From: JAZRWQ01 sp045541395
GTDB taxonomy: Bacteria > Bacillota > Clostridia > Oscillospirales > UMGS1783
Assembly (NCBI GenBank): GCA_045541395.1
Contig: JAZQIZ010000009.1
Span: 42,368-106,367, forward strand
Length of the DNA stretch: 64,000 nt
Reading direction: 5' to 3'
In this document: positions 7,930 to 16,958 of the stretch, piece by piece
Numbering within the stretch: the stretch's first letter is position 1
Layout: every line of letters begins with the position of its first letter
Translations under genes and position numbers: made by a program
Notes under the pieces: generated by a model
The model's input: only the letters and a program-made list of their open reading frames with translations
What the model was told of the DNA's origin: nothing
The model's database searches: none

Positions 7930-8850
7930 ATGGCAGGAATAATTTTAAATCGTCTGGCGGTTATGTTTGTGTATTTGATTCCCGGATTTATTCTGTATAA
8001 GAAAAAAATAATTACTGATGCAGGCGCAAAGGATATAGGCAAGTTGCTTATATATATGATCCTTCCTGCGGCTATTATAAACTCTTATAATATTGAATAT
8101 TCAAAAGAAAAGGTAATCGGCCTGCTTATTTCTTTTACCGTGGCTTTGGTGGCTGTAGTTATTTCGGTTGTTTTGTCAAGGTTGTTGTTTAAGAAAGATA
8201 AGCCTATTGAAATATTCGGCGCATCTTTCTCTAATGCAGGCTTTATGGGTATTCCTCTTGTAGCAGCCGTTGTTGGGGCGGATGCGGTATATTACTGCGC
8301 GGCTTTTGTTGCTATTCTCAATATACTGCAATGGTCCTATGGTGTGTTTTTAATGACCGGTAATAAGACAAATATTTCTCCCAAAAAAATCATTTTTAAT
8401 CCTATTTTGCTAAGCTTTGTTATCGGTATATGCCTGTTCTTTTTCCCGGTTAAGTTGCCCGAATTTTTCGGCGGCATACTAAGTACCGTAGCTTCAATGA
8501 ACGCCCCTGTTGCAATGCTCGGTGTGGGAATCTATCTTGCTCAGGTTTCTTTCAAAGAGCTGTTTTATGAGAAAATAAGCTATAAGGTTTCTCTTATAAG
8601 ACTTCTTGTTATTCCGCTTATTACCGCTATAGTGATAGCTTTGCTTCCTATGGGGGATTATACATTAAAGCAAACCCTTGTCATTGTAGCTTCGGCGCCT
8701 ATCGGCTCGAATGTTGCGGTTTATGCTCAAATCTATGGGTGTGACTATAAACAAGCAGTAAAGGAAGTAGTATTAAGCACTTTGCTTTGTATAGCTTCAA
8801 TGCCTCTCATTATCGGAATCTCCGATTATATTCTTCAAAATATTCGGTAA
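7930..8850 (+). CDS. AEC-family (auxin efflux carrier type) transporter
   Basis: A 306-residue integral membrane protein with about ten hydrophobic segments, of the PF03547 AEC family. Bacterial members often export or exchange organic acids such as malate. The start at 7930 is chosen because AAAGGAG lies eight bases upstream; an in-frame ATG at 7864 lacks an RBS and would lie upstream of the TATAAT. The 3' end overlaps the convergent LysR gene by 41 bases with no terminator between them. The neighbouring LysR regulator and shared operator words suggest it is that regulator's target. Confidence 0.85.
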   Translation: MAGIILNRLAVMFVYLIPGFILYKKKIITDAGAKDIGKLLIYMILPAAIINSYNIEYSKEKVIGLLISFTVALVAVVISVVLSRLLFKKDKPIEIFGASFSNAGFMGIPLVAAVVGADAVYYCAAFVAILNILQWSYGVFLMTGNKTNISPKKIIFNPILLSFVIGICLFFFPVKLPEFFGGILSTVASMNAPVAMLGVGIYLAQVSFKELFYEKISYKVSLIRLLVIPLITAIVIALLPMGDYTLKQTLVIVASAPIGSNVAVYAQIYGCDYKQAVKEVVLSTLLCIASMPLIIGISDYILQNIR

Positions 8851-9673
8851 TTACTATTTTACAGCATCTTGCAGCTTTCGTAAGGTGCTTCTTGTTGTTA
8901 AGCTGCAGTTGAACGTACCGTTTCATGGGCATATCCGAAACGATTCTGAATTCAAGCCCGTCATCAATAAATGGTTTCCAGGTGATTTCGGGTATAAATG
9001 CAATTCCTAAATTCATTTTTACAAGATCCCTAAGCATAGCAGGAGAGTCTACCGTCATAACCGTATTAATGGGAAAACTATGTGTTTTGCATAGTTCTTT
9101 TGTTATCCTGTGCAAATTGTGTGACGGACCAAGCTCAATAAATCCGTATTTGAAAAGATCCTTTGCAAATATCCGTTCCTTTTCTCTTAAAGGATGATTC
9201 TTGGGTAAAACCACACCTATCCGTTCTTCGGAAAGTAAAATAGAGTGGGGTTGAGGTGTGTAATCGGAATAAATCTTCAGGTCCCAATCGTCACATATGT
9301 CCTGAAAAATACGCGGCATGATTTTCGGGTAACTCTCTCTTATGTTATGAATAATATCAGGAATAAGAAGTGAGGCAGAATCCACGGCAATATTAATATT
9401 GGAAACAAGAGAGCCTTTGTATTCGTCAATTTCAGTACGGGCATTATCAATATCCTGAAGTATTCTTTCGCAATATCTTAATAGTATTCTTCCGGCATCG
9501 TTAAGAATGATCTTCTTTCCGATGCGATCAAACAGGGGAGTTCCAAGCTCCTCTTCCAGTCTTTTAAGCATCTGGCTTAAAGAAGGTTGAGCAACAAATA
9601 AAAGCTGTGAAGCTTTGGTTATGTTCTCCGTCTGTGCAAGAACTTTAAAATATTTTAACTGCAGTAATTCCAT
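8810..9673 (-). CDS. LysR-family transcriptional regulator
   Basis: 287 residues. The N-terminal winged helix is typical (LKYFKVLAQTENITKASQ, then VAQPSLSQMLKRLEEELG and LFDRIGKKI), followed by a substrate-binding-like co-inducer domain that seems slightly short. The ATG at 9673 is preceded by GGAG six bases upstream; the longer frame to 9703 has no RBS. It probably controls the adjacent AEC transporter and itself, since matching dyads lie at both promoters. The ligand is unknown. Confidence 0.88.
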   Translation of the reverse strand: MELLQLKYFKVLAQTENITKASQLLFVAQPSLSQMLKRLEEELGTPLFDRIGKKIILNDAGRILLRYCERILQDIDNARTEIDEYKGSLVSNINIAVDSASLLIPDIIHNIRESYPKIMPRIFQDICDDWDLKIYSDYTPQPHSILLSEERIGVVLPKNHPLREKERIFAKDLFKYGFIELGPSHNLHRITKELCKTHSFPINTVMTVDSPAMLRDLVKMNLGIAFIPEITWKPFIDDGLEFRIVSDMPMKRYVQLQLNNKKHLTKAARCCKIVITEYFEEYNRRFR

Positions 9674-9706
9674 ATATAACTCCAATACTATAGATATGTA
9701 CAATAA

Positions 9707-9726
9707 TTATAGTTCAAAAACTATAA
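9707..9726. promoter_or_regulatory. Inverted repeat at the LysR promoter
   Basis: TTATAGTT - CAAA - AACTATAA, a perfect dyad 34 bases upstream of the LysR start. It shares its half-site with the dyad at 7827-7850, so autoregulation is likely. Confidence 0.5.
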
Positions 9727-9745
9727 AAAGTCAATAATGATATGG

Positions 9746-9761
9746 AAAACCGGCCGGTTTT
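9746..9761. promoter_or_regulatory. 16-base perfect palindrome before the Lrp promoter
   Basis: AAAACCGGCCGGTTTT ends two bases before the -35 hexamer of the Lrp gene. The position fits an operator, possibly for the Lrp protein itself. A remnant terminator is the alternative. Confidence 0.4.
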
Positions 9762-9763
9762 TA

Positions 9764-9792
9764 TTGACATCCCCGTAAATTATTAATATAAT
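9764..9792 (+). promoter_or_regulatory. Consensus sigma-A promoter of the Lrp-aminotransferase operon
   Basis: A perfect TTGACA (9764-9769), a 17-base spacer and a perfect TATAAT (9787-9792). Confidence 0.85.
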
Positions 9793-9828
9793 TTATAATA
9801 ATGAATTAATTTTTTTCAGGAGGATATT

Positions 9829-10311
9829 ATGAAAAACGATCTTTTAAAGCTTTTAGCACGTAATGCCCGTTATTCATTGGAGGATCTGGCAGCAATGCTC
9901 GGTACCGATGAAAAAACCGTAGAGACTAAAATCAAGGCACTTGAAAAGGAAGGTCTTATTTGCGGCTACAAGGCGGTTGTAGACTGGGAAAAGCTTGACG
10001 ATGCTTTTGTTTCCGCCATTATAGAAATTAAAGTGGTTCCCAAGGCAGGCTTAGGCTTTGAAGAGGTTGCTGAAAAAATTATGTCCTACCGCGAAGTTGA
10101 GTCTGTATACCTTATGTCGGGCGGGTATGACCTTAACGTAGTAGTAAAGGGGAGGACCTTACAGGACGTTGCCCGTTTCGTATCAAAAGAGCTTGCTCTT
10201 ATAGATTCCGTTACTTCTACTGCAACTCACTTTGTGCTTCGCAGATACAAGGAAATGGATGTTAAGCTTTATAACGGTAACGATGATGACAGGGGGCACG
10301 TTCTTATATGA
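9829..10311 (+). CDS. Lrp/AsnC-family transcriptional regulator
   Basis: 160 residues: an N-terminal helix-turn-helix (residues 1-55, with YSLEDLAAMLG then EKTVETKIKALEKEGLI) and a C-terminal RAM/ligand-binding domain. It follows RBS AGGAGG and a full-consensus promoter. The gene overlaps the downstream aminotransferase by four bases (ATGA), so the two are translationally coupled. It probably senses an amino acid and controls this operon. Confidence 0.9.
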   Translation: MKNDLLKLLARNARYSLEDLAAMLGTDEKTVETKIKALEKEGLICGYKAVVDWEKLDDAFVSAIIEIKVVPKAGLGFEEVAEKIMSYREVESVYLMSGGYDLNVVVKGRTLQDVARFVSKELALIDSVTSTATHFVLRRYKEMDVKLYNGNDDDRGHVLI

Positions 10312-11474
10312 TGGATTATTCAAAGCTTGTTAATTCTACAGTATCAAATATGAAACCTTCGGGTATCCGAAAGTTTTTCGATATTGCTGCTACAATGGAT
10401 GACGTTATTTCATTGGGCGTAGGCGAGCCTGACTTTCCAACCCCATGGCAGGTAAGAAAAGCAGGTATTTCATCCCTTGAAAGAGGTAGAACCAAATATA
10501 CCTCCAACTGGGGTCTTGCTCAGCTTCGCGAAGAAATTGCAAACTGGCTTGAGCGTAAATATAATGTAAAGTACCGCCCGGAAACCGAAGTACTTGTATC
10601 GGTTGGCGGCAGTGAGGCTATAGACCTTGCTATACGCGCGTTTATCGAGCCCGGTGACGAGGTTATTATTCCTCAGCCCAGCTATGTGTGCTATGATCCC
10701 ATAACTCAGCTTGCGGGCGGCGTTCCCGTTATTGTTGAAACAAAAGCAGAGGATGATTTTAAACTTACACCCAAACAGTTAAGAGCCGCTATAACTCCCA
10801 AAACCAAGGCGCTTATTCTTCCGTACCCCTGTAACCCTACTGGTGCAATTATGGAAAGGGAGGATATTGAAAAGCTTGTTGAGGTTCTGAAGGATACCAA
10901 TATAATCGTTATTTCCGATGAAATATATTCCGAGCTTACCTTCGGTGTGCCTCATACCTGCGCCGCTTCTGTAGAAGGTATGTATGAACGTACGATCGTT
11001 GTAAACGGATTTTCCAAGGCCTTCTCTATGACCGGCTGGCGGTTAGGCTATGCCTGCGGCCCTAAGGAACTTATTGCTCCTATGATAAAAATACATCAGT
11101 ATGCAATTATGTGTGCTCCTACCACCTCCCAGTATGCCGCTATTGAAGCGCTGCGTACCTGCGATGAGGACGTTGAATATATGGTCAAGGAATATGATCG
11201 CCGTAGAAGGCTTATAGTTTCTTCTTATAATAAAATGGGTCTTACTTGCCGTGAGCCTAAGGGCGCATTTTATGCTTTTCCTTGCATTTCATCAACAGGG
11301 CTTACAAGCGAGGAATTTTGTGAAAAACTCCTGGACTCAAAGCATGTTGCCGTAGTACCGGGCACTGCATTCGGTGACAGCGGCGAAGGCTTCGTTCGCT
11401 CCTCGTATTGCTATTCTCCCGAGCATATTATAGAAGCAATGCGCAGAATAAAAGAATTTCTTGAGGAACTTTAA
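10308..11474 (+). CDS. Class I/II aminotransferase (PLP-dependent)
   Basis: 388 residues of fold-type I aminotransferase. GVGEPDFPTP is the substrate-side motif, SDEIYSELTF carries the PLP-binding Asp and Tyr, NGFSKAFSMTGWRLGY holds the Schiff-base lysine, and RSSYCYS near the C terminus supplies the carboxylate-binding arginine. It resembles the PatA/AraT-AspC-like group, which transaminates aromatic, alanine or other amino acids. Specificity is not readable. Coupling to an Lrp-type regulator supports a role in amino-acid metabolism. Confidence 0.9.
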   Translation: MMDYSKLVNSTVSNMKPSGIRKFFDIAATMDDVISLGVGEPDFPTPWQVRKAGISSLERGRTKYTSNWGLAQLREEIANWLERKYNVKYRPETEVLVSVGGSEAIDLAIRAFIEPGDEVIIPQPSYVCYDPITQLAGGVPVIVETKAEDDFKLTPKQLRAAITPKTKALILPYPCNPTGAIMEREDIEKLVEVLKDTNIIVISDEIYSELTFGVPHTCAASVEGMYERTIVVNGFSKAFSMTGWRLGYACGPKELIAPMIKIHQYAIMCAPTTSQYAAIEALRTCDEDVEYMVKEYDRRRRLIVSSYNKMGLTCREPKGAFYAFPCISSTGLTSEEFCEKLLDSKHVAVVPGTAFGDSGEGFVRSSYCYSPEHIIEAMRRIKEFLEEL

Positions 11475-11478
11475 TTTT

Positions 11479-11505
11479 AAGGCCGATTTTATCGGCCTTT
11501 TTTAT
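11479..11505 (+). terminator. Terminator of the Lrp-aminotransferase operon
   Basis: Stem AAGGCCGAT/ATCGGCCTT with loop TTT and a T-run. The downstream promoter's -35 box begins at its last base. Confidence 0.85.
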
Positions 11506-11533
11506 TGATAAATTGTAAAATAGTTGGTATAAT
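11505..11533 (+). promoter_or_regulatory. Sigma-A promoter of the AGCS symporter gene
   Basis: TTGATA (11505-11510), a 17-base spacer and TATAAT (11528-11533), overlapping the T-run of the preceding terminator. Confidence 0.75.
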
Positions 11534-11565
11534 CTTTTTAAGAACTTTATAAAAGGAGTTTTATT

Positions 11566-12981
11566 ATGTTTGAAAAAATATGGGAATGGATAAATAATGC
11601 TATCGGATTGGCAAACAATGCCCTCTATAGCTATATCCTTATAATCATTCTTGTTTTGGGCGGCCTTTGGTTTACTGTAAGAACCAAGTTCGTTCAATTC
11701 AGACTGCTCAAGGATCAGATAAAGTCTGTAACCGAAAAAAGTGAAAAAGGCAAGGTTTCTTCTTTTCAGGCCCTTATGGTATCAACCGCCTCTCGTGTAG
11801 GTACAGGCAATATCGTAGGTGTTTCCACTGCCCTTTGTTTGGGCGGTTTTGGTTCTGTATTCTGGATGTGGGTTATTGCAATTATCGGCGGCGCATCTGC
11901 CTTTGTTGAAAGTACCCTTTCTCAGATATATAAAAAAAGAACCCCTCATGGCAGTATAGGCGGTCCTGCTTATTATATTGAAGCAGGAATAAAAAGCAAG
12001 GTGCTTGCTGTAGTTTTCTCAATATTGCTTATTCTTACTTACGGCGTAGGCTTTAATATGCTTGCTTCTTACAATCTACAGTCAACCTTCGCTGAATACG
12101 GCTTTTATAATCAGGCATATACTCCCTGGATCATTGGCGGTATAGTTGCTTTGGCTGTTGGTTATTGCTTATTCGGCGGCGGAAAGCGCGTGTTAAAAAT
12201 AACAGGCATTCTTGTCCCAATAATGGGAGTTGCCTATATTCTTCTTGCGTTAGTTATTGTTCTTCTTAACGTAAAGGCGCTTCCCGGATTATTTGCAAGA
12301 ATTTTTACCGAAGCCTTTGATTTTAAGGCAATATTCGGCGGTTTTGCAGGTTCCTGTGTTATGCTTGGTGTTAAGCGTGGCCTGTTCAGTAACGAAGCCG
12401 GTGTAGGCTCTGCTCCCAATGCTTCAGCTTCTGCCGAAGTAAGCCATCCTGTAAAGCAAGGTCTCGTTCAGGTTTTATCTGTGTTTATTGATACGATTCT
12501 TGTATGCTCGGCAACTGCATTTATGTGCATGAGCTCCGGTGTAGAACCTTCCGAAGCAATGGCAGGAGCACCTTATGTTCAGTCCTCCTTGAGCGCTGTT
12601 CTCGGTCAGTTCGGTCCTATATTTATTACCGTGGCCATGATACTCTTTGCCTTTACGACCCTCGTAGGCAATTTGTATTACGTTGATAAATGTATAGTTT
12701 ATATTAAAGGCAAAAATCCGGGCAAAACATTCTGGTATGTTTATTATATAATCGCGTCCCTTATAATTTTCTTAGGGGCAGGTCTCAGTGCAGATTTCCT
12801 TTGGAACGTGGCAGACGTAACTATGGGGCTTATGACCTTAATCAATATTCCCGTTATATTTATTCTGGGCAAATATGCTTACAGGGCTCTCGACGATTAC
12901 TGTAAACAGAAAAAAGAAGGAAAGGACCCTGTATTTAAAGCAGAAAGCATAGGCCTTAACAATACTGACTACTGGAGATAA
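11566..12981 (+). CDS. Sodium:alanine/glycine symporter (AGCS family)
   Basis: A 471-residue multi-pass membrane protein. Motifs STASRVGTGNIVGVSTAL, GPAYYIEAG and KRGLFSNEAGVGSAPNA are hallmarks of Na+-dependent alanine or glycine carriers (AgcS/AlsT). RBS AAAGGAG. It is monocistronic between its own promoter and the NSS-family transporter, and the upstream aminotransferase would be a logical consumer of imported amino acids. I see no convincing terminator in the roughly 100 bases after its stop. Confidence 0.92.
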   Translation: MFEKIWEWINNAIGLANNALYSYILIIILVLGGLWFTVRTKFVQFRLLKDQIKSVTEKSEKGKVSSFQALMVSTASRVGTGNIVGVSTALCLGGFGSVFWMWVIAIIGGASAFVESTLSQIYKKRTPHGSIGGPAYYIEAGIKSKVLAVVFSILLILTYGVGFNMLASYNLQSTFAEYGFYNQAYTPWIIGGIVALAVGYCLFGGGKRVLKITGILVPIMGVAYILLALVIVLLNVKALPGLFARIFTEAFDFKAIFGGFAGSCVMLGVKRGLFSNEAGVGSAPNASASAEVSHPVKQGLVQVLSVFIDTILVCSATAFMCMSSGVEPSEAMAGAPYVQSSLSAVLGQFGPIFITVAMILFAFTTLVGNLYYVDKCIVYIKGKNPGKTFWYVYYIIASLIIFLGAGLSADFLWNVADVTMGLMTLINIPVIFILGKYAYRALDDYCKQKKEGKDPVFKAESIGLNNTDYWR

Positions 12982-13088
12982 AATTTAAGAATATAAAAGA
13001 AAGCATTTTTCTGAGCATTCTTGTTTCAGACGGTATTGATACGGTTTATGTGCTTCCTTTTGAACAGTATTAGGTTGAAAACAATCAA

Positions 13089-13117
13089 TTGACTTTATTA
13101 ACAAACTGTGATAGAAT
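13089..13117 (+). promoter_or_regulatory. Sigma-A promoter of the NSS transporter gene
   Basis: TTGACT (13089-13094), a 17-base spacer and TAGAAT (13112-13117). Confidence 0.7.
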
Positions 13118-13174
13118 TAAAACAAATTTATGAACATGCGGGCCACCGTTGTGTTTAGTTTAGGAGAAATTATT

Positions 13175-14530
13175 ATGGAACAAAAAAGAAGTAATTTTAC
13201 CGGCAAAATAGGTTTTGTCCTTGCAGCAGCCGGTTCCGCTGTTGGTTTGGGTAATATTTGGCGTTTCCCATACCTTGCTGCAAAGTATGGCGGCGGTATT
13301 TTCCTGCTCGTCTACATAGTTTTAGCTGTTACATTCGGCTTTGCCCTTATGTGCGGTGAAATCGCATTAGGTAGAAAAACAGGCAAGAGTGCAATTGCTG
13401 CATTTTCCACTATCAGCAAAAAGCATACTTTTATAGGCGTTCTTGCTTCAATAGTACCTGCCATTATCCTGCCCTACTATTCCGTTATCGGCGGTTGGGT
13501 TACTAAATATTTGGCAGCTTATGTTACCGGTCAGGGCTCTTTAGCAGCTTCCGATACTTATTTTACAGATTTCATTACTGCTGTAGGTGAACCTATCGTT
13601 TGGTTTGCCGTATTCATTGGTTTAACCGCTATAGTAGTTCTGTTTGGCGTTGAAAAGGGTATTGAAAAGGTAAGTAAGGTTATGATGCCCGTTCTGGTTG
13701 TTTTAACCTTAGGTATCGCTATTTACTCATGTACCCGCCCCGGCGCTTGGGAAGGCGTTCTTTATTACATTACTCCCGATTTTTCTAAGTTCTCTGCAAC
13801 TACCGTACTTGCTGCTATGGGTCAGCTGTTCTATTCTATGTCCTTGGCAATGGGCATTATGATCACATACGGCTCCTATATGAAGAAGGACGTTAGCCTT
13901 GATTCGTCTGCAAGACAGATTTCTATTTTTGATACCGGTATTGCTTTCTTAGCAGGTCTTATGATCATCCCTGCAGTATTCGTATTCTCCGGTGGTGATG
14001 AAGCTGCTCTTGGCAAGGGTCCCTCTCTTATGTTCGTAACTCTGCCTAAGGTATTTGAAAGCATGCCCGGCGGCGATATTGTAGGCGCTCTGTTCTTCTT
14101 ACTGGTACTCTTTGCTGCTCTTACTTCCTCTATCTCCCTTATGGAAACCGTTGTTTCCGTATTAAGAGATAAGTTTGGCTGGAAGCGTAGATTTACCTGT
14201 ATCGTAGTCCTCATATTCTGCATTCTGTTAGGTCTTCCTTCCTCCTTAGGCTTCGGCGTTTGGAGCGGCGTTTCTGTTTTAGGTATGACCTTCCTTGATA
14301 TGTTTGACTTTTTAAGCAACAGCGTTCTTATGCCTATAGTTGCATTACTTACTTGCTGGTATATCGGTTATGTTCTTAAGCCTAAGACTCTTATTGAAGA
14401 GATCCAGCTTTCCTCTAAGTTTAAGGCAAGAAAGATGTTTGAGATAATCATTAAGTATATTGCTCCTATCTGCATCATCCTTATTCTTATCTCATCTGTA
14501 CTTGACGTTCTTGGTATTGCTAAAATATAA
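13175..14530 (+). CDS. Sodium-dependent transporter, NSS (SNF) family
   Basis: A 451-residue, roughly 11-12-TM transporter of the LeuT-fold neurotransmitter:sodium symporter family. The first helix carries GSAVGLGNIWRFPY, the diagnostic Na+/substrate site, and an E-x-x-LG-R motif follows. It probably imports an amino acid with Na+; substrates in bacteria include Trp, Tyr, Leu and Met. The ATG at 13175 is preceded by TAGGAG; the in-frame ATG at 13130 lies too close to the -10 box and has no RBS. Confidence 0.9.
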   Translation: MEQKRSNFTGKIGFVLAAAGSAVGLGNIWRFPYLAAKYGGGIFLLVYIVLAVTFGFALMCGEIALGRKTGKSAIAAFSTISKKHTFIGVLASIVPAIILPYYSVIGGWVTKYLAAYVTGQGSLAASDTYFTDFITAVGEPIVWFAVFIGLTAIVVLFGVEKGIEKVSKVMMPVLVVLTLGIAIYSCTRPGAWEGVLYYITPDFSKFSATTVLAAMGQLFYSMSLAMGIMITYGSYMKKDVSLDSSARQISIFDTGIAFLAGLMIIPAVFVFSGGDEAALGKGPSLMFVTLPKVFESMPGGDIVGALFFLLVLFAALTSSISLMETVVSVLRDKFGWKRRFTCIVVLIFCILLGLPSSLGFGVWSGVSVLGMTFLDMFDFLSNSVLMPIVALLTCWYIGYVLKPKTLIEEIQLSSKFKARKMFEIIIKYIAPICIILILISSVLDVLGIAKI

Positions 14531-14540
14531 TCAGTTTATT

Positions 14541-14568
14541 AAAAAGGCTTCGTATGAAGCCTTTTTTT
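14541..14568 (+). terminator. Terminator of the NSS transporter gene
   Basis: Stem AAAAAGGCTTC/GAAGCCTTTTT with loop GTAT and a T-run. Confidence 0.88.
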
Positions 14569-14651
14569 TATGAAAAATTACAATTATGTATTTTAAATTT
14601 ACCGCATATGTTGTATAATATATCTATTAATTATAGAAACCCGGTGAATGT

Positions 14652-15995
14652 ATGAAAAAAGTAAAAGTATTTTTAGCAATATGTTTTTGCAAATGTGTTC
14701 GCTTTGCGGCAAAACTTCTGGGGAGAGGAAGCAGCCTTCCCGGCGCCCTTACCTTAAAGCTTTTTCCCGGTATTTTAGGGGATATAACCTTGCCCGATAA
14801 AGTAATTGCTGTTACCGGCTCCAACGGAAAAACCTCAACTGTTGAGATGATTGCTCACGTCCTTATTTCTTCAGGTAAAAAGGTTGCTTATAATAAAGAA
14901 GGCTCCAATCAGATCGAGGGCGTTACAACCTTCCTTCTTAATGACTGTAGTCTTTCAGGCAAGGTTAAAAGCGAAATTGTATTAATGGAATCAGATGAGC
15001 GTTTTGCCCGTCATACCTTTAAATATTTCAAGCCTAACTATTTCGTTATTACTAATCTTTACAGAGATCAGCTTACCCGCAACGGGCACCCCGAATGGGT
15101 ATATAATGTAATTTCCGAAGCAGTAAGCGAAAATATGACTCTCGTTTTAAATGCTGATGATCCTCTTGTTTCTCTCTTTGGCCATAACAGAGAAAAGGTT
15201 TTGTACTTCGGTGCAGATAACCTGCCTTTTGATGAAAAGGAGAACTCCTCAGTATATAATGACGGCAAATATTGTCCTGTATGCAAGTCCTCTTTGAAAT
15301 ATGATTATTATCATTACAACCATATAGGTGCCTACAATTGCACAAAATGCGGCTATAAAAAGCCGGAAACCAGATGGACGTTAACAAATGCCGATCTTGA
15401 AAACGGAGAGATCACCGTTAACGGTAATTATAAAATTCAGCTTTCCTTTTCCGGTATTTATCATTGCTATAATACCCTTGCGGCCCTTGCCGTTGCAGAT
15501 ATAGCAGGTATTCCTCTTGAAAATGCCGCAGAGGTCTTAAGTAATTATAATCTTCATTCAGGCAGAATTCTTGATTTTAACTTGGGCACAAAGCAGGGAA
15601 GATTACTTACATCCAAACACGAAAATTCTGTTTCCTACGATCAGTCAATAAAAGTAGCCTGTGCCCATAAAGGTGAATGCTCTGTCCTCGTAATTGTAGA
15701 TGCCGTTAGCCGTAAATACTTTACAAGTGAAACGTCATGGCTGTGGGATATAGATTTTGAACTTCTTAATAACAGTAATATAAAACAGGTGGTACTGGCA
15801 GGTCGATATTGCAACGATCTTGCTTCCCGTTTTTCTTTTACTGATATCCCTCAGGATAAAATAAAAGTATTTGAATCAATAAATTCTGCTGCAGAGCATC
15901 TTAAGAGTACCGAAACAGGATATATTTACGTTATAACCTGTTTTTCTGATAAAGGCAAATTTATGTCACTTGCAAATAAGGAGGCTAAGGTATGA
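14652..15995 (+). CDS. murT: MurT, lipid II isoglutaminyl synthase subunit
   Basis: A 447-residue Mur-ligase-like protein. The ATP loop is TGSNGKTS (residues 55-62), and a four-cysteine zinc site (C208, C211, C230, C233) interrupts the middle domain as in known MurT. The C-terminal DUF1727 domain completes the match. With GatD, MurT amidates D-Glu of lipid II to D-isoGln. The gene overlaps gatD by four bases. A TATAAT at 14614-14619 lies upstream with a weak -35. Its partner here lacks glutaminase residues. Confidence 0.93.
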   Translation: MKKVKVFLAICFCKCVRFAAKLLGRGSSLPGALTLKLFPGILGDITLPDKVIAVTGSNGKTSTVEMIAHVLISSGKKVAYNKEGSNQIEGVTTFLLNDCSLSGKVKSEIVLMESDERFARHTFKYFKPNYFVITNLYRDQLTRNGHPEWVYNVISEAVSENMTLVLNADDPLVSLFGHNREKVLYFGADNLPFDEKENSSVYNDGKYCPVCKSSLKYDYYHYNHIGAYNCTKCGYKKPETRWTLTNADLENGEITVNGNYKIQLSFSGIYHCYNTLAALAVADIAGIPLENAAEVLSNYNLHSGRILDFNLGTKQGRLLTSKHENSVSYDQSIKVACAHKGECSVLVIVDAVSRKYFTSETSWLWDIDFELLNNSNIKQVVLAGRYCNDLASRFSFTDIPQDKIKVFESINSAAEHLKSTETGYIYVITCFSDKGKFMSLANKEAKV

Positions 15996-16717
15996 CTGTA
16001 AAGGTTCTTCATCTTTATTATGATATTATGAATCTCTACGGGGAAAACGGCAATGTTCGCATGCTATGCCGCCGCCTTGAAGATCAGGGAATTACCGTAG
16101 AACTTCATAAAAAAACAATAACCGATAATATTTACTTTATGTCTTATGATGTAATTTATTGCGGTGCCGGAATAGAATCCTCCCGAAATGCCTGTCTTGA
16201 ACATCTTAATTCTTTGGGTAATAATTTAAAAGATGCTTTTAATGCAGGTAAGGTTATGCTTTTTACCGGCAATTCTTTTGAGATGCTTGGTACATCCCTT
16301 TCAGATCCCGAAGGCAAGGAATTCAAGGGACAGGGCCTTTTTGATTTTAAAACTATAGAACAGCGTAAAGACAGATATACCGGAGACGTGATCCTTAACT
16401 GCAGCTTTTTAAATAAGCCTCTTGTAGGATTTATTAATAAATGCAGCCGTCTTGAAGGTTTGAAAAACAGCCTTTTTACAGTAGAAAAGGTTATCGGCAC
16501 CGTAAATGATAAGGAAGAGGGAGTTTATAAAAACAACCTTTTCGGAACCCAGCTTACAGGTCCTATTCTGGTCAAAAACCCTCACTTTGCAGAGTATTTT
16601 GTAAAGCTTATTTTGAAAACAAAGGGTATTACTTCATATATCCCCAAGGAATACACCTATGAAGAAGCAGGTTACTCTATTACCGTAGCCGAGCTTATGG
16701 GCAGTAAAAATGTTTGA
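15992..16717 (+). CDS. gatD: GatD-like glutamine amidotransferase subunit with lost catalytic residues
   Basis: 241 residues, CobB/CobQ-type class I glutaminase fold, coupled to murT by ATGA overlap as in canonical murT-gatD. In known GatD the nucleophile sits in a CGGxQxLG motif (Cys94 in Staphylococcus aureus) and the histidine in an HGP motif (His189). Here the equivalent stretches read TGNSFEMLG (residues 92-100, Gly93 at the Cys position) and TGPILVKNP (Thr189 at the His position). Both residues are therefore absent while length and surroundings are conserved. Glutamine hydrolysis by the usual mechanism looks impossible; the subunit may be structural, or MurT may use free ammonia. Alignment is from memory of the family. 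Confidence 0.85.
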   Translation: MTVKVLHLYYDIMNLYGENGNVRMLCRRLEDQGITVELHKKTITDNIYFMSYDVIYCGAGIESSRNACLEHLNSLGNNLKDAFNAGKVMLFTGNSFEMLGTSLSDPEGKEFKGQGLFDFKTIEQRKDRYTGDVILNCSFLNKPLVGFINKCSRLEGLKNSLFTVEKVIGTVNDKEEGVYKNNLFGTQLTGPILVKNPHFAEYFVKLILKTKGITSYIPKEYTYEEAGYSITVAELMGSKNV

Positions 16718-16955
16718 ATCTGTAATTGAGATAGATGTTCACGGCCTAAACAGCTTTCAGGCAAAAACCCTTATAGATTCTAAAATAAAAAAATCCAAAG
16801 GCGCTTACCGTATCCGCGTGATTCACGGCTATAATAACGGTACAGCTTTAAGAGATATGATCCGCAATGAATACGGCGGTAATCACAAACATGTAAAGCG
16901 TATTGAGATCGGTTTCAATCAAGGGCAGACCGACCTGATTTTAAAGGAGATGTAA
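16710..16955 (+). CDS. Small Smr-domain protein
   Basis: 81 residues that are essentially one Smr domain: DVHGL at the start and VIHGYNNGTALRDMIR in the core, matching the LDxHG and HGxGxGxLR-type motifs. Stand-alone Smr proteins bind or nick nucleic acid. Full-length MutS2 carries this domain at its C terminus, but no MutS part is present here. It overlaps gatD by eight bases, so it is co-transcribed with murT-gatD. Confidence 0.85.
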   Translation: MFESVIEIDVHGLNSFQAKTLIDSKIKKSKGAYRIRVIHGYNNGTALRDMIRNEYGGNHKHVKRIEIGFNQGQTDLILKEM

Positions 16956-16958
16956 ATA

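Noticed and set aside
12972..13072. A short coding-like stretch after the AGCS gene (about 33 codons ending at TAG)
   Set aside because: Only CTG/CTA could start it, there is no placed RBS, and no family is recognised.
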